Origin: Chondrus crispus
Taxonomy: Eukaryota > Rhodophyta > Florideophyceae > Gigartinales > Gigartinaceae
Direction of reading: 5' to 3'
Assembly (NCBI RefSeq): GCF_000350225.1
Contig: NW_005178753.1
Span: 186,001-250,000 of the forward strand
Length of the DNA stretch: 64,000 bases
Below the pieces are notes generated by a model. It was not told the origin of the DNA, made no database searches, and was given only the letters and a program-made list of their open reading frames with translations. Numbering within the stretch: position 1 is the stretch's first letter; each line of letters begins with the position of its first letter. The translations under genes were made by a program, and so were the position numbers. Shown one piece after another: positions 37,624 to 47,819 of this stretch.

Positions 37624-40030
37624 CTACTCAAAAAGCTGCTTCAGCTTGCAATCCGCCCTTACATGGCCCTCACAATGGCACAAGCTACACGAATAGCTCT
37701 TTTTCTTTCTCGTGCTGGGCCCACGTTCAAACCATCCCTTCTTTCTCTGTCCTGCATTCTTCACAGGTCGCCCTCGAGGGGGCGCAAGTGCTTTCGGAAC
37801 TTGCAAATGTTTACCTAGTGCCACAAGCTTTTTCGCGGATAGAAAAACCTGATCGATAGCAGCTGGCTCCGGCAACGGAAATCTCACATCCTTGCACTGC
37901 CCCTTCCAAGTAGAAGTCAGATGACGCCTGTCAATAAACATTTGCAGGTTGGTAGAACCGTGTTTCCCGGCAATAACTGCCAATTCGTTTAGACAAGGGA
38001 AGCCGGTACCCTGCTTTGAATATGCACAGCACAAATGCGGAGTCTGGCTGCTTTCCGCGATTGACACCATCCGCTGCGGAAACCCATTCGTGTAGCTTCT
38101 GACGATAGCCTGCATTTGGTTTGGTTCCGGCAACAAGTCGCACAGTTGGCAAGTAAACACGTGCTCTCGTAATGATCGAGGGAATGTGCTTCTCCACATA
38201 TGGCGGGACTGGATCCTTCGATGTAAGAGCCATGGCCTGGCGTTTAAGGAATCCAGTCCGTTGCATGAGTAGCACGTGCGCAAGCATCTTTTGGGGCTCG
38301 CAAGAGCGTATACGGTTTCTCAAATCCGCAGACATCTTAGCTTCGGCTCCTTGGGAGGTTGTCGTCAAGTCCTGTAGTCCGCTCGGTGCTCGATACAGTT
38401 CCGCGGCATCGAAACGACCGAGATAAGCCTTCATTTCTGGCGAGAACTGGCGCATCACATCCTCAAGAGCTTCCACTGTGGGCGCGTGCACCGCTTGTTC
38501 GTAGAGTTGCAATCCAATGGCCTTTTCAGCGCCAAGATTGGGTCCCAAGATCTTTCTCACATGCAGAGGGTCAAGAAAGAATTTCGCCTTCTTGAAACAC
38601 TCGCGGTACGCCTTTTCTATTGACTTCTCCTGGTCCACGATTGTGGTGCGAGTTTCCACATCGAATCCATCAAGCATTGCACACGCTTGGAACATCATCT
38701 TCCAGGAATCATAGCATTCCGGTCCAACAGAGTGGGCAAATACGAGCGGCGTGAGGTGATTATTGGCTTCATACGCCACTACATCAAATGTAGTCCCGTA
38801 CGATTTCGGTCCCACCCCGTCGCAGTGCTCCGCGTCGGCAGCACAATTCATTCGAGCGGTGGCGCACATATGCGTTGCTACTGAAGGCGTAAAAATGAAA
38901 CCAGCGTAGTAGTTTTCGCCATCGTCGATATCATCAAGCTCCACGACACCCTCATCGAATAGAGCCTCCTGCCGGAAGGTTTCCGCCTTCTTGCACTGCT
39001 CGAAGATATGCTTCGCGGCCTTGATTCGAGTCCGCTTCATCTCTATTCCGTCCATGGTGATAATTTTGACTTCGTGACCGACTCCTCGTAGAAGGGCAGC
39101 ATAACCTTCGAGAGCCGCCATATCGACGGCACGAGATGTAGCCATCATCTTTTGTAGCTCCAAGCCGACGGCTCGATAATGCGCAGGGGGCGGCTGTCTG
39201 GAGTACAGCCTTTTCGCCTTCACTAGAGCCTGAATAACACGCGAGAAAACTCCGGGCTGGATGTCAGCCTCATCGAAGATTGCACGTGCCACCTCGCGTG
39301 CCGTGTACGCTGGGGCGCAGTACTGACGAGCTCGAGTATGTATGTTTAGGCCAGTATCCTGCCCTGAGCACTCATTCTGGTGCTCTAAGAATCGGTTTAG
39401 CTTCCAGAGGCCCGTTCTTGGCTGCCTGTCGAAGACAAATTTGGCGGCACATCCCTTAGTTCTGCACTTGGACACCACCCGTTTCACATTCTGCTGAACG
39501 TTGAGGCCATTTTGTGTTCCATGGTGCGCCGTGTAGGCGCGAATGTACTGATCACATCTCCACCGTGTGATCAGTTGCATGTAAAGCTCGGGATCCAGAG
39601 GTACACAGGGTCCAGGTCTCCAACTCTGCGCAACAGCTGCTTCCATTTTCAAAGCAGCTTTGGCGCGATCCGTTGCCTTGCGCTTAGATCTTCGGCATTG
39701 CTCCCGTCGTTTTGCCAAGGCGGCATCAGTAGTAGTAGTTTCGGCAGTGCAGTCTGCGATTGAAGGGGGGCTGGGGTCGTTGCATTCATCTTCGAACTCC
39801 CTCTCCGATCCGCAATAGAAATCGGGAATATAGGAGCGCAAGTTGAAGTCGGCGTCATGCAGGTCGTCGTCATCCATGATAAAGTCGGGTTCATGCAGCT
39901 CTTCGTAATTACTGTTTGACAACCGGTCTGACTGAGCACCCACCTTGTCGAACTCATCGTCTCCCCTGTGTGCACCGCCTAGATCAAGCCCCACATCAGC
40001 ACTGCCTGCCCTGCTCAAATGCGCATCCAT
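37624..40030 (-). CDS. MULE transposase with a late frameshift
   Basis: This is a DDE-type transposase of the Mutator superfamily. The first 699-aa frame (40,030 to 37,931) has an acidic N-terminus and a basic segment (KRREQCRRSKRKATDRAK). A WRKY-GCM1/FLYWCH-type zinc domain follows (CRTKGCAAKF ... HQNEC). The MULE core has D in HCDGVGPKSYGTTFDVVAYE and D/H in IVDQEKS ... FLDPLHVRKIL. The continuation is in another frame (37,624-38,283): a degenerate SWIM-type zinc motif (CCAYSKQGTGFPCLN), RRHLTSTWKGQ, and a terminal knuckle CSLCHCEGHVRADC. A single frameshift near 38,000-38,100, or an unrecognised intron, separates them. The frame is also open upstream of the Met at 40,030 to about 40,211 with charged residues (EKESKDEKQNHQRRESPHE), suggesting the true start was cut off by gypsy B. 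Confidence 0.85.
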
Positions 40031-40211
40031 CCCGTCATGCTGGCAGTTGCCACTCTTATGGTCACGAGCATCGGCTTCTTCCGCCTGCTTCTCTTGGTCG
40101 CGTTCAGAAATGTCCGATTGCTCGCACTCATGCGGCGACTCGCGGCGTTGGTGGTTCTGTTTTTCGTCCTTCGACTCCTTTTCCTGATGCTCCGGACGCC
40201 GCGACCCGGGA

Positions 40212-40882
40212 TGTGGGATAACTTCTCTCCGCCCTGGGTTGGGTGAGAGGCGGAGGCTTTAGCGAGGGAGCACGCGGCGCGGACGCGATGCGCCAATTGA
40301 ACCGATCGGACGAGCTCGCGAAAAGGGAGTGGCTCACTGGCCGGTTACGCGCAGTTGCCCCGTGGTGCGTGAACGGGAGCGACCGGTAACGGGTTAGAAG
40401 CCAGCGCGCGCGACAGACAACCGAAAACGGACGTACGTAGGCGCAAAAGAGACGGGGGCGAGCTTGCCCCCGTTTACTGGTGGGGACGGGTGCCAGGTCT
40501 TAACCCCGCAGAGGGACACCTCGGACACCTGTCCCAGTACAGTAGTACAGTACCTGCCGCCTAGTGCGTGCCGGGTACTGTACACAATTAAAAAACTAGT
40601 GACATAATTGCTACTACCGCACGGACGCTGCTACTACACGTGTGCACTACTGTACACGCGTGTTGCTTACAGACTACCGCACGGACGACACGTGTGCTAA
40701 CACGCACACGTGACACGCGTAGACTACCGCTCGGACGACACGTGCACTACTGTACACGTACGCCAGATTACGACCGCTCGGCATGCGCGCGCGCTCGCTA
40801 CACGTGGGCACAGCCGCCCACGTGTATACCGTATACGGCCGTCCGATGACCTCCGCGCGCTCGCGCCGGTCATTATACTACA
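40212..40882 (-). repeat. Putative 3' LTR of gypsy B
   Basis: The right end ttatactaca (40,873-40,882) is the same as the end of the gypsy A LTR and sits 91 bp before the antisense start, as in A and C. The left end is placed at tgtgggataac because the MULE frame ends there and the length (671 bp) then matches the 672-bp LTR of A. The second copy is outside the window, so the left limit is uncertain. It contains an 8-bp-stem hairpin at about 40,452-40,473 and many CACGTG palindromes. Confidence 0.5.
40613..40737. repeat. Direct subrepeats in gypsy B LTR
   Basis: actaccgcacggacg occurs at 40,613, 40,673 and (with one change) 40,723. The copies are separated by CACGTG/ACACGTGT-containing spacers and cactactgtacacg blocks. 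This looks like a tandemly amplified promoter or enhancer module. Confidence 0.7.
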
Positions 40883-40973
40883 GACCTCTCGCCTTAGCTT
40901 TCGCTACGTCCCTGTAGCGACCCTCTACTCGAGTGCGCGGGTCCGTTCCGGACGTTTCCTTCTATCGCGCACG

Positions 40974-43466
40974 ATGCAGGAACAGAAGCCCCTCCGTGTG
41001 GACGATCATGCCCCCTGGCTCGTCAGCGAGCTGGCGGTATATAACGCCGCGAGTTCGTCCGATTCGGAGAGCGCGTCTTCCGATTCTCCCCACGCGATCC
41101 ACACTGACCCCCCAATTCTTCCCCAACACTCCCCTGCGAACTCCGAAACCTCCTCCGACAGCGACAACGACATTCCCCTACAGCGGCTCTTCAACCAACC
41201 GATGGACGGTCATCGCGACACTCCGGCTGTGCGCGCGTACAGGCAGCCGTTGAGCCCGCCTCGGGCTCCGGCAGCGACGCCGGTCGGTTCCACCTTCCAA
41301 CCGCGGCGACGCCTTCGCGACGGCCTGCAACCGTCCACTGGAGTGGCGGGGCCCGCGCAAGCGCCAATTGATTCGCCCGTACCGGTCGCTCCGCCACCGC
41401 TGGGCGCCCAAGCAACACAGCCCTCGCCGCTGCCCCTCGTGGGCGTGGCTCCAAGAATGGTCGAGGCGGACCCGGAGCTCCCCGTGGAGCTGCCGCCGCC
41501 TCCCATGTCGCCGCTGCCCGCTGCGGGTACGGCGCTCACAAGGGCGGCTTCCGAGGCGCCGTACGCGGCACCGGCGCCGTCGAGTAGCGTAGCGCTTGCG
41601 CCGGCCGGACGGGGAGCGACACCGTCGCTGGGGCGGGTGTTCACCGCCCCGAGTACCCCGGGCTGGCTGCGCAGCGGCGTCGGTTCCGTACGGTCGCTGT
41701 GGCCCGGGTCCTCGATGGATCACCGCCGCCGGCGCGCACGCCGGCGCGCTGCGGGCCGCAAGCCTCCGCTTACGGTCGAGGAGTACGTTCAGCGGAACTT
41801 GCTGGACGCGGCGAGGTTCGCGGCCATTCCGATGGTGCGCGCGATCAAGACTCTGTCCGGACGCGGTGCCGTGGCGCAAGAAAACCGCACCGACGCGTGG
41901 AAGGCGCGGTGGCGTCACGCTCCGTGTCGGACGCCGGCCGCAGCGGGCAGTGACTTGCTCTACGTCCGCTGCGAGGGCGAGGAAAAGTACCACATCTCGC
42001 TGCTTAACCTCTTCGGTCGGTATCGCCGCTACGAGGACCTCGCGCCCGACGTCCGCTTGGCGGCCTTTCCGCGGCCTTTCGACAGCTGGTACAGCGTTGC
42101 GAACCGAGCGCGGTGGGGTGAGGACGCAGTGCGCGAGAGTCGGCTGCGCTGGCGCCGGGTGGACGATTTCTTCCACATGTGGCACAGCACCGAGTTTTTC
42201 TCGGTGCCCAGCGCCACGCGGCGTGGCCTGTACCCTGCGCTCCCGCCGAACTGGTCGACGTTCGAGGCGCCGGAGTACCTGTGCGTACCGACGCCGAGCG
42301 TCATGGCGTACGTGGCGGCGCATTGGTTGCCGCTCGGCCGATCGGAATCCGCAGAAACGGAGCGAACGCGCTTCTTGGTGCACGCCATCATGCTTTCCGA
42401 ATGGGCGGTCTTGGCCTTCCTGTGCTTCTTGCGCGCCGCTTGCGAGGGACTGCCGTTCTTCACGAAGTGTCCCAACCCGCGGCTGATCGCGCGGCGCGAG
42501 GAGCCGTTCGGTGAGCGCGGCCTGCTCTTCCGCCTGTCGGCAGGGCTCATCGATTTAATCCGCTCGGTCGGTATCACGGAGATCCTCGAGGGTACGGCGT
42601 TTGACGCGGCGTACGCGACGCAGCTGTTGGCCTTCACCGAGGGTATGGATTGGAGCGGCCGGCCGGACTTCGCGTGGTTCAGCTGGAACCAGCGGTGTAC
42701 CCTACCGATGCCCGCCGGAGCCGAGGCAGAGACCGGTGCCGATGGTGGCAGCGCGGCCCCCGGTCCAGCGGCCGCGACCGTCGCGGTCGACGTGGACGGC
42801 GCAGTCGACACGGTCGACGCGGGTGACACGGGCGGCTTGCTTGCCGATGCCGTTGTCGCGCCGCCGCGCGATGTGGGAACCGGTGCGGTGAGGAGCGTCG
42901 TCGAGACCGCGGTACCGGCCCGCGGCGGATCCGCTCGCGTGGCCTCGATCCAGAGCGACTCTCCGAAGGGGTTAACAGAACCCCCCGGTGTCGTGGGAAT
43001 TTCGGCCCCCACCTCAAGCCCCCCACACATCAGCGTGGTGACCGGTACCGAAGGCGATCATCGTCCCGTTCCGATGCCGCCTCCTCCAGCTCCACAACCG
43101 TCGGGCGGGTCTTCCCCGGAGCGCCTCCGTGAGGAGGCCGCGTTCACTGCCCTGCAGTACGCTTGCTCCTTCGAGGGGGCAACAGTTCCTTCGTCGGTTG
43201 AGCAAGCGCTGCTGCAGGCGCGCGAGTGGATGCACCAAGCCAAGCAGCTGGAGACGACCGTCGCGGCGCTCCGAGAAGCCTCCACCGGGGCGGAGCGTGA
43301 GCGCGTCGAGCATCACGAGAAGCTCCGCGGCGTGCAAGACATCCTCGCGGTCGTCAGCCAACGTCTCGCGGCGCCGCCGATGCCTGCCGCTACGGTCGGG
43401 GCCTCGCGCCCCGTGCCCGAAGATGCCGCGGCGGCTCCGCCGGCTAAGCGCACGCGTCGTTCTTGA
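40974..43466 (+). CDS. Antisense ORF of gypsy B, unknown ~830-aa protein
   Basis: A long intact frame opposite to gag-pol, between pol and the 3' LTR, ending in TGA. I start at the ATG at 40,974 because the earlier in-frame ATG (40,710) lies inside the LTR. Residues 1 to about 250 are Ser/Asp/Pro/Ala-rich and look disordered (SSSDSESASSDSPH). Residues about 255-560 are globular: KPPLTVEEYVQRNLLDAARF, EEKYHISLLNLFGRYRRYED, then a hydrophobic run around LSEWAVLAFLCFLRAACEG and GLLFRLSAGLIDLIRSVGIT. A Val/Ala/Asp linker leads to a C-terminal coiled coil (QLETTVAALREASTGAERER) and a basic end, PAKRTRRS, resembling a nuclear-localisation signal. No known domain is recognised. Size, place, orientation and layout match the antisense gene of A. 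It is uninterrupted although gag-pol of the same element is riddled with stops. Confidence 0.75.
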   Translation: MQEQKPLRVDDHAPWLVSELAVYNAASSSDSESASSDSPHAIHTDPPILPQHSPANSETSSDSDNDIPLQRLFNQPMDGHRDTPAVRAYRQPLSPPRAPAATPVGSTFQPRRRLRDGLQPSTGVAGPAQAPIDSPVPVAPPPLGAQATQPSPLPLVGVAPRMVEADPELPVELPPPPMSPLPAAGTALTRAASEAPYAAPAPSSSVALAPAGRGATPSLGRVFTAPSTPGWLRSGVGSVRSLWPGSSMDHRRRRARRRAAGRKPPLTVEEYVQRNLLDAARFAAIPMVRAIKTLSGRGAVAQENRTDAWKARWRHAPCRTPAAAGSDLLYVRCEGEEKYHISLLNLFGRYRRYEDLAPDVRLAAFPRPFDSWYSVANRARWGEDAVRESRLRWRRVDDFFHMWHSTEFFSVPSATRRGLYPALPPNWSTFEAPEYLCVPTPSVMAYVAAHWLPLGRSESAETERTRFLVHAIMLSEWAVLAFLCFLRAACEGLPFFTKCPNPRLIARREEPFGERGLLFRLSAGLIDLIRSVGITEILEGTAFDAAYATQLLAFTEGMDWSGRPDFAWFSWNQRCTLPMPAGAEAETGADGGSAAPGPAAATVAVDVDGAVDTVDAGDTGGLLADAVVAPPRDVGTGAVRSVVETAVPARGGSARVASIQSDSPKGLTEPPGVVGISAPTSSPPHISVVTGTEGDHRPVPMPPPPAPQPSGGSSPERLREEAAFTALQYACSFEGATVPSSVEQALLQAREWMHQAKQLETTVAALREASTGAERERVEHHEKLRGVQDILAVVSQRLAAPPMPAATVGASRPVPEDAAAAPPAKRTRRS

Positions 43467-43642
43467 GCCCCGACCCGTTGGTCGCCCCCTTTCGCGTAGC
43501 CCATTAGGGGCTTTGCCCACAGTAAACAGAGCCGATTAGCGGTGTTCCTAGCCTTTTCCTTTTGGCGCGTGCTGGCGGCAGTGCACGACGCGCGCAAGCG
43601 AGGTCGTCCTGACGGTTCGGCCATGCGAGGCCGGAAGAAGCG
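43467..43642. other. Spacer between antisense ORF and pol of gypsy B
   Basis: The two converging genes leave a spacer of about 180 bp. On the minus strand a purine run AAAAGGAAAAGG (about 43,551-43,563) lies just downstream of pol. It could be an internal polypurine tract, comparable to the one after pol in element A. Confidence 0.4.
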
Positions 43643-44332
43643 CTACGCGAGCGCGCTTGTCCGTCCTTGGCGCGTACGCCAATATCGGTCGATGAAAGGT
43701 TGCGGGAGCCCCTCGGAGGGCTCCTAGGTATCGTCGGAAGCGGCGTAACCGTACCAGCGAACCTTGTACTCGATGCCGCCGCGGGTCATACGGTGTCCGA
43801 CGATGCGGTCAACGACGTATTCCGCGAGGGGCGTTGTGTTTTGTGCGTTCCATGCGGATGGAATGGCCGAGGTGACAGTGTCCCCCGGCCCGCGTGGCAT
43901 TTTTGTGACGCGGTCGATACTCACGCGGTTCTCCACACCGTCCTGCTCGATGAGGACCGTGGTGTCCGTAGTGGAGCGCACGCAAAACGGCCCCTCTGTC
44001 TTTGGTAGAAGTTTGACAGAGAGCTCGTCCGTTCCAGTCGTACCTTGCGCACGCGTGCGTCGCTCGACGCTTGTCAACGGGCGGGGCGGGCGATCAACGT
44101 AGACAAAATCGCCCGCCACAACGACCGGACGGAAGCGGGCCTTCTTGTCAAAATCGTCCTTGTACCGCTTTTGCGATGCGGATAATTTCGTCCGAGCGCA
44201 GTCGAGTGCGTCGCGAAGCTTGCGCAGCGTGGCGCGCTTGTACTGCACCAGGATCCGCAGGTCCTCTCGATGGGTCCCCGCGTCCTGCGGCACAGTACCG
44301 GGGAGAATTAAACCGGACGGTGGCCGCGTTAA
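43643..44332 (-). pseudogene. Gypsy B pol, C-terminal end (integrase tail and chromodomain)
   Basis: This continues the integrase from beyond the nested element C: RPPSGLILP at the left flank of C, then a coiled basic stretch (RDALDCARTKLSASQKRYK), the GPFCVRSTTDTTVLI domain, and a chromodomain starting AEYVVDRIVGHRM. At the conserved chromodomain position WYGYAASDDT-W-EP the Trp codon is TAG (43,724-43,726). Reading on gives EPSEGLPQPFIDRYWR, as expected for a chromodomain end, and a further TAG at 43,643. The first TAG is therefore probably a nonsense mutation (TGG to TAG). Confidence 0.8.
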
Positions 44333-45390
44333 TGTAGTGCAATACGCACCTGAAAAGGGGGGTGAAAAGAAATGAAAATGATGGGGTATGACAAGCAAAA
44401 GTGGAAATCATTTCACTTTATTTTAATTATTAATTTTAATTAGTTGCATATTAGTTATTTAACATTAGATTAGATCTAGGATCTAGCGCCGAGAGCTACT
44501 GTAGTGGCTCCGGCGGGGCGATATATACCTTAGCCCTCTGACCACCAAGTCAGTAAAGGTAACCCGAGTTGCCGGAGTTGAATGTCGCCTTGGTCGAAGT
44601 CCGTCTCTACCAAGACGCTCCCTTTTACCTAAGCCTACGGCATCCTTCAGCGCTCGGGTATCCCATTCCTTTTTCCTTTATTTCCCAATCGAACCCCAAT
44701 TGCCAGAGTCTGATATCGCCTTGGTTGAAGTCCGTCTTTTACAAGACATTCCCTTTAACTACAGATTACTTTATCCTTTGCGCTTGGGGGTCCCATTCCT
44801 TTTCCCTTCATTTCCCTATCCTAATTTCCCTTAATCTTGAGTTGGTCCCACCTTGTAGGATTGCAATCCGCAACGTGACGTCATTTGCCATCGGGCTTCT
44901 GTGTTGGTGCACCAGTGGTGCTTTTCTCAGTGTTGGTTCCATCGGAATCTGGTTGCGACCGATCCGTTGTTGGTACTTTGCCATCGGGCAGTACGACGGT
45001 GTAGCGCTGGTACGTTTTCTTCTTTCCCGACGGGCTACGTTGCGACGTCCCCGTCGAAGACCTTATCAAGGGTATAAGGTGTACAAGGCGCTCTTCGAGC
45101 ATTGGATTTACGACCCATCGGACCAGGTTTACCTAAACACCCCTCCAAACTCGTCGAGCAGTTGCCTTTACAAGTCTCTACCACCATTTACCGATCCCGG
45201 GCTGGGCCCTTCTCTTTGCCCCCCCCCTATCAGGGATCCGAGCTACTGCGGGCTGCAAACCCGCTTAAAGAAGACAGGGAGCTTCGAACACTCCGTAGCG
45301 CTGTGCCGTTGGCAGTTGTTTTTTTTGTTGCTGTTGTTTGTGTTGGACCGTCGGACCTTGGTCTCTGCCTACCAGGCGCATTGCACTACA
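44333..45390 (+). repeat. 5' LTR of gypsy C
   Basis: 1,058 bp, TGTAGTGCAAT...ATTGCACTACA. A TATATA box lies at 44,522-44,527. Differences from the 3' copy include a 3-bp indel in the tttatt run near 44,420 and a C-run length change near 45,225. A tandem-like duplication is visible inside: two blocks with tgaagtccgtct...acaag/caag and tcccattcctttt about 130 bp apart. Confidence 0.93.
44522..44527 (+). promoter_or_regulatory. TATA box in gypsy C LTR
   Basis: gcgATATATAcc within the 5' LTR is the best candidate core promoter of the element. The same sequence recurs in the 3' LTR near 57,262. Confidence 0.5.
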
Positions 45391-45394
45391 AAAG

Positions 45395-45412
45395 TGGTCT
45401 CCCGACCTAGAA
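45395..45412 (+). other. Primer binding site of gypsy C
   Basis: TGGTCTCCCGACCTAGAA starts 4 nt after the 5' LTR. It is identical over 18 nt to the primer binding site of gypsy A. Confidence 0.8.
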
Positions 45413-45650
45413 TCTGTTTTGTCTACGACAAGGAAGTTAGTCTGGGTAACGGAGTCTTTTTTATTTTCTTTTTGTTTGTAACTTTTTTTGTGTAGGTTCG
45501 CTCGAACGGGCGATTTCAACAAGCGCACCCGGGGACGTCGGTCCCAGGGCGAGTAGGAGCGAATCGGCAAGGGCGTCGAGGATCCCGCGAGGTCCTCGCA
45601 CCCGAAGCCAGGCCAATACGGCCACGAATCCCGAAGGTCAAGAATCCCCG

Positions 45651-47819
45651 ATGGGGATTGAAGGCGACAAGGATAACCTATCCTACAGGTTCGAGAAGAT
45701 GGGGGAGGAAATTCGCCAAGAGATGACGAAAAATCTCGAGGCTGAATTAGCCCTCGTCCGGAAGCAACTGGAGTTGCAAGCATCCGAGTTCCACACCGTT
45801 TTGGGAGAGCTGTCGGCTCGAGTGGATCTCGTCGAGAATGAGCGAGGTAAGGCGACCGACGGTCTGGAGTCGGAGGTCCTAGCCTCGTTGAAAATTTCGG
45901 TCAAGGACGCGAGGCGCGACCCGAATCAAGCCTTGGAGTCCTTAGGAAAATTCAGAGCAAGCATCGATGACCGATTCGATCGCGCCGCGCAACGTCTCAA
46001 GGACCTTGAGCAGGCCGCGGATCAAGCTCTGCAAGGATCGGACGACGAGCCGCTCCCTTCGGGTAGAGAGGGCGACCGTCGGTCGAAGAAGGAAAAGCCC
46101 GCTCGGCAGCGGAGTTCCAAGTCGAAGCCCTCGAAGAAGGACAAGCGACGTACAAGCAAGGGTCACTGTAGTGACGATCCGGAGAACCGCGAGTCACAGT
46201 CGGAGTCGCTTGGTCCCTCCGAAGATGGTAACGGCGGTTCGTCGAACCATTCGGGCGATTCCGAACGCCGTTCAGAAGACGGAAACGGAATTTCGTCAAG
46301 CAAGAAAATTTCCTCCAGACGAGGCGGAGTCACTTCGTCCGCCTCGCGGAGAGACAAGGACGCGGAGCCCGAAGATGTCGCAACGCGGCGGCGGCCGCGA
46401 TGGGAGGAGTTGGAGGAGCTGAATCCGACCAACTACCTCTTCAAGATGTTACTTTCGTACCGAACGTACCGCTTGCGGAACCCGCAGACATATTTGTCAA
46501 GTTCCCGGCGGACCGCCGTGCGAAAAATTAGGAGAGATATTCCGCCTAAGGTGAAGAAGGACAACACGTTCACAGGAGAGGACGGGGTCCTTGTGTTGGA
46601 CTTTTTGGCAAAATTAGTTCAAGAGTTCGATACTCAAGAAATGAACGAGGGGCAAGCGATCCGCCTGTTGCCTGAATTTTTAAGCGGCATCGCCTTGAGA
46701 CAGTACACTTCGGTGTCTCAGACGGCCGAGGCCCATCACGGAAAGATATCCGTTTGGCCAGAGGCCGTACAGTGGTTGTTGAGGAGTTTCGCAACCGACG
46801 AGGCGATCCGTCAAGCCGTGCTCGCATTGCGAGAAGTTCAGCGAAGACCGTCTGAAGACGAGATGGAATTTTATATCCGTCTGACGGACGCAAGCAATCG
46901 ATGTGGAAACGTATATTCGATGGAGGAACAGAAAACGATGTTTATTGAAGGACTCGATTCGAGTATCAAGCCGATGGTATCTCAATACCGGCAAGACAAT
47001 CGGGACGTTTCGTTTTTGAGACTAGTGAATTACGCGAAGGCGCATGGCTCGGCGAGCCGCGCTAAGGACAAGAACACCAAGAAGGTCACGATTCAGACGC
47101 CGTCGACGTTCAGGGCGGGTAAGAAGCCGAGGGCTTCCTATCCCGGTCGCAAAAGTCACGCCGCCGTCCATTTAGCCGAGTCCATTTCAGCGTCAGATGA
47201 GCGCGGTGCGCATGGAGGTAGCGAAAATCACTACGAAGGAGCGTTAGTAGCCGAAGGCGAGTTCATTGAGCCATCGGAGGGCTACGGACACGAGGACTAC
47301 GGGGACAGTGGGTCGTCAACTTTACCGACGCCTGCATACACGACGGAGTCGTTTTCAGAGCCCACGGATCCCGTGATGATGTTTCGGGGGCGCGGCCACA
47401 CGCCGGCGCCGCGTATTCCGATGGAAGACAAGGGTACGACGTTTCCAAGGCCAGGCTGGATGGGAAGGCCGCAACGTCAAGGAAGGCCGCCGGCCCGTGG
47501 AGGACCTAGGACGCCGTATCCCGTCAAGACGCACGGTCTGGTGTGCTATCATTGCTATAAAAAGGGGCACGCCGCGCCAACGTGCATTCTTTCCCTCCGG
47601 GAAATGCACCGAGTTTTGGAAAATTACGAGGCGTTGTCTCCGATGGAGACGTTAGGGATACCATCGACGAGTTACCTGAAGGTCAAGAATTGGTTCGATT
47701 CGCAGACGGCGAGCGCGCCGAGTGCTTCAACGCCGAGGTCGAACCAACCCTTCAGAGGGCCCACCGCGGGGCCCGCGCTGTCGGATGTGAGAAGGATCCC
47801 GCAGCGGCAGGAAAACTAG
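45651..47819 (+). CDS. gag: Gypsy C gag, 722 aa
   Basis: This is the capsid/nucleocapsid precursor. The N-terminus is a coiled coil (RFEKMGEEIRQEMTKNLEAE onward to about residue 125). A long Ser/Lys/Asp/Glu-rich disordered linker follows (to about 250). The capsid-like domain (about 265-460) has DNTFTGEDGVLVLDFLAKL and MNEGQAIRLLPEFLSGIALR. Near residue 630 there is a canonical zinc knuckle, CYHCYKKGHAAPTC. The last 238 nt overlap pol in the -1 frame, and gag ends at TAG. Compared with A and B the capsid part is clearly related, and the knuckle is intact here. Confidence 0.92.
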   Translation: MGIEGDKDNLSYRFEKMGEEIRQEMTKNLEAELALVRKQLELQASEFHTVLGELSARVDLVENERGKATDGLESEVLASLKISVKDARRDPNQALESLGKFRASIDDRFDRAAQRLKDLEQAADQALQGSDDEPLPSGREGDRRSKKEKPARQRSSKSKPSKKDKRRTSKGHCSDDPENRESQSESLGPSEDGNGGSSNHSGDSERRSEDGNGISSSKKISSRRGGVTSSASRRDKDAEPEDVATRRRPRWEELEELNPTNYLFKMLLSYRTYRLRNPQTYLSSSRRTAVRKIRRDIPPKVKKDNTFTGEDGVLVLDFLAKLVQEFDTQEMNEGQAIRLLPEFLSGIALRQYTSVSQTAEAHHGKISVWPEAVQWLLRSFATDEAIRQAVLALREVQRRPSEDEMEFYIRLTDASNRCGNVYSMEEQKTMFIEGLDSSIKPMVSQYRQDNRDVSFLRLVNYAKAHGSASRAKDKNTKKVTIQTPSTFRAGKKPRASYPGRKSHAAVHLAESISASDERGAHGGSENHYEGALVAEGEFIEPSEGYGHEDYGDSGSSTLPTPAYTTESFSEPTDPVMMFRGRGHTPAPRIPMEDKGTTFPRPGWMGRPQRQGRPPARGGPRTPYPVKTHGLVCYHCYKKGHAAPTCILSLREMHRVLENYEALSPMETLGIPSTSYLKVKNWFDSQTASAPSASTPRSNQPFRGPTAGPALSDVRRIPQRQEN

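Larger units (their letters stand above)
37255..40211 (-). mobile_element. Mutator-like DNA transposon (MULE), truncated by gypsy B
   Basis: A MULE transposase gene on the minus strand, with a block of subterminal repeats beyond its 3' end (37,255-37,620). The left limit is placed where the gag relic ends. On the right the coding frame stays open and highly charged up to about 40,211, where the gypsy B LTR appears to start. The 5' end of the element is therefore expected beyond B, outside this window. Inverted ends and target duplication cannot be checked. Confidence 0.65.

Noticed and set aside
40019-40246. Hydrophobic plus-strand frame of 75 codons over the MULE start
   Set aside because: It is the mirror of the charged MULE N-terminal frame; its hydrophobicity is a reverse-complement artefact.
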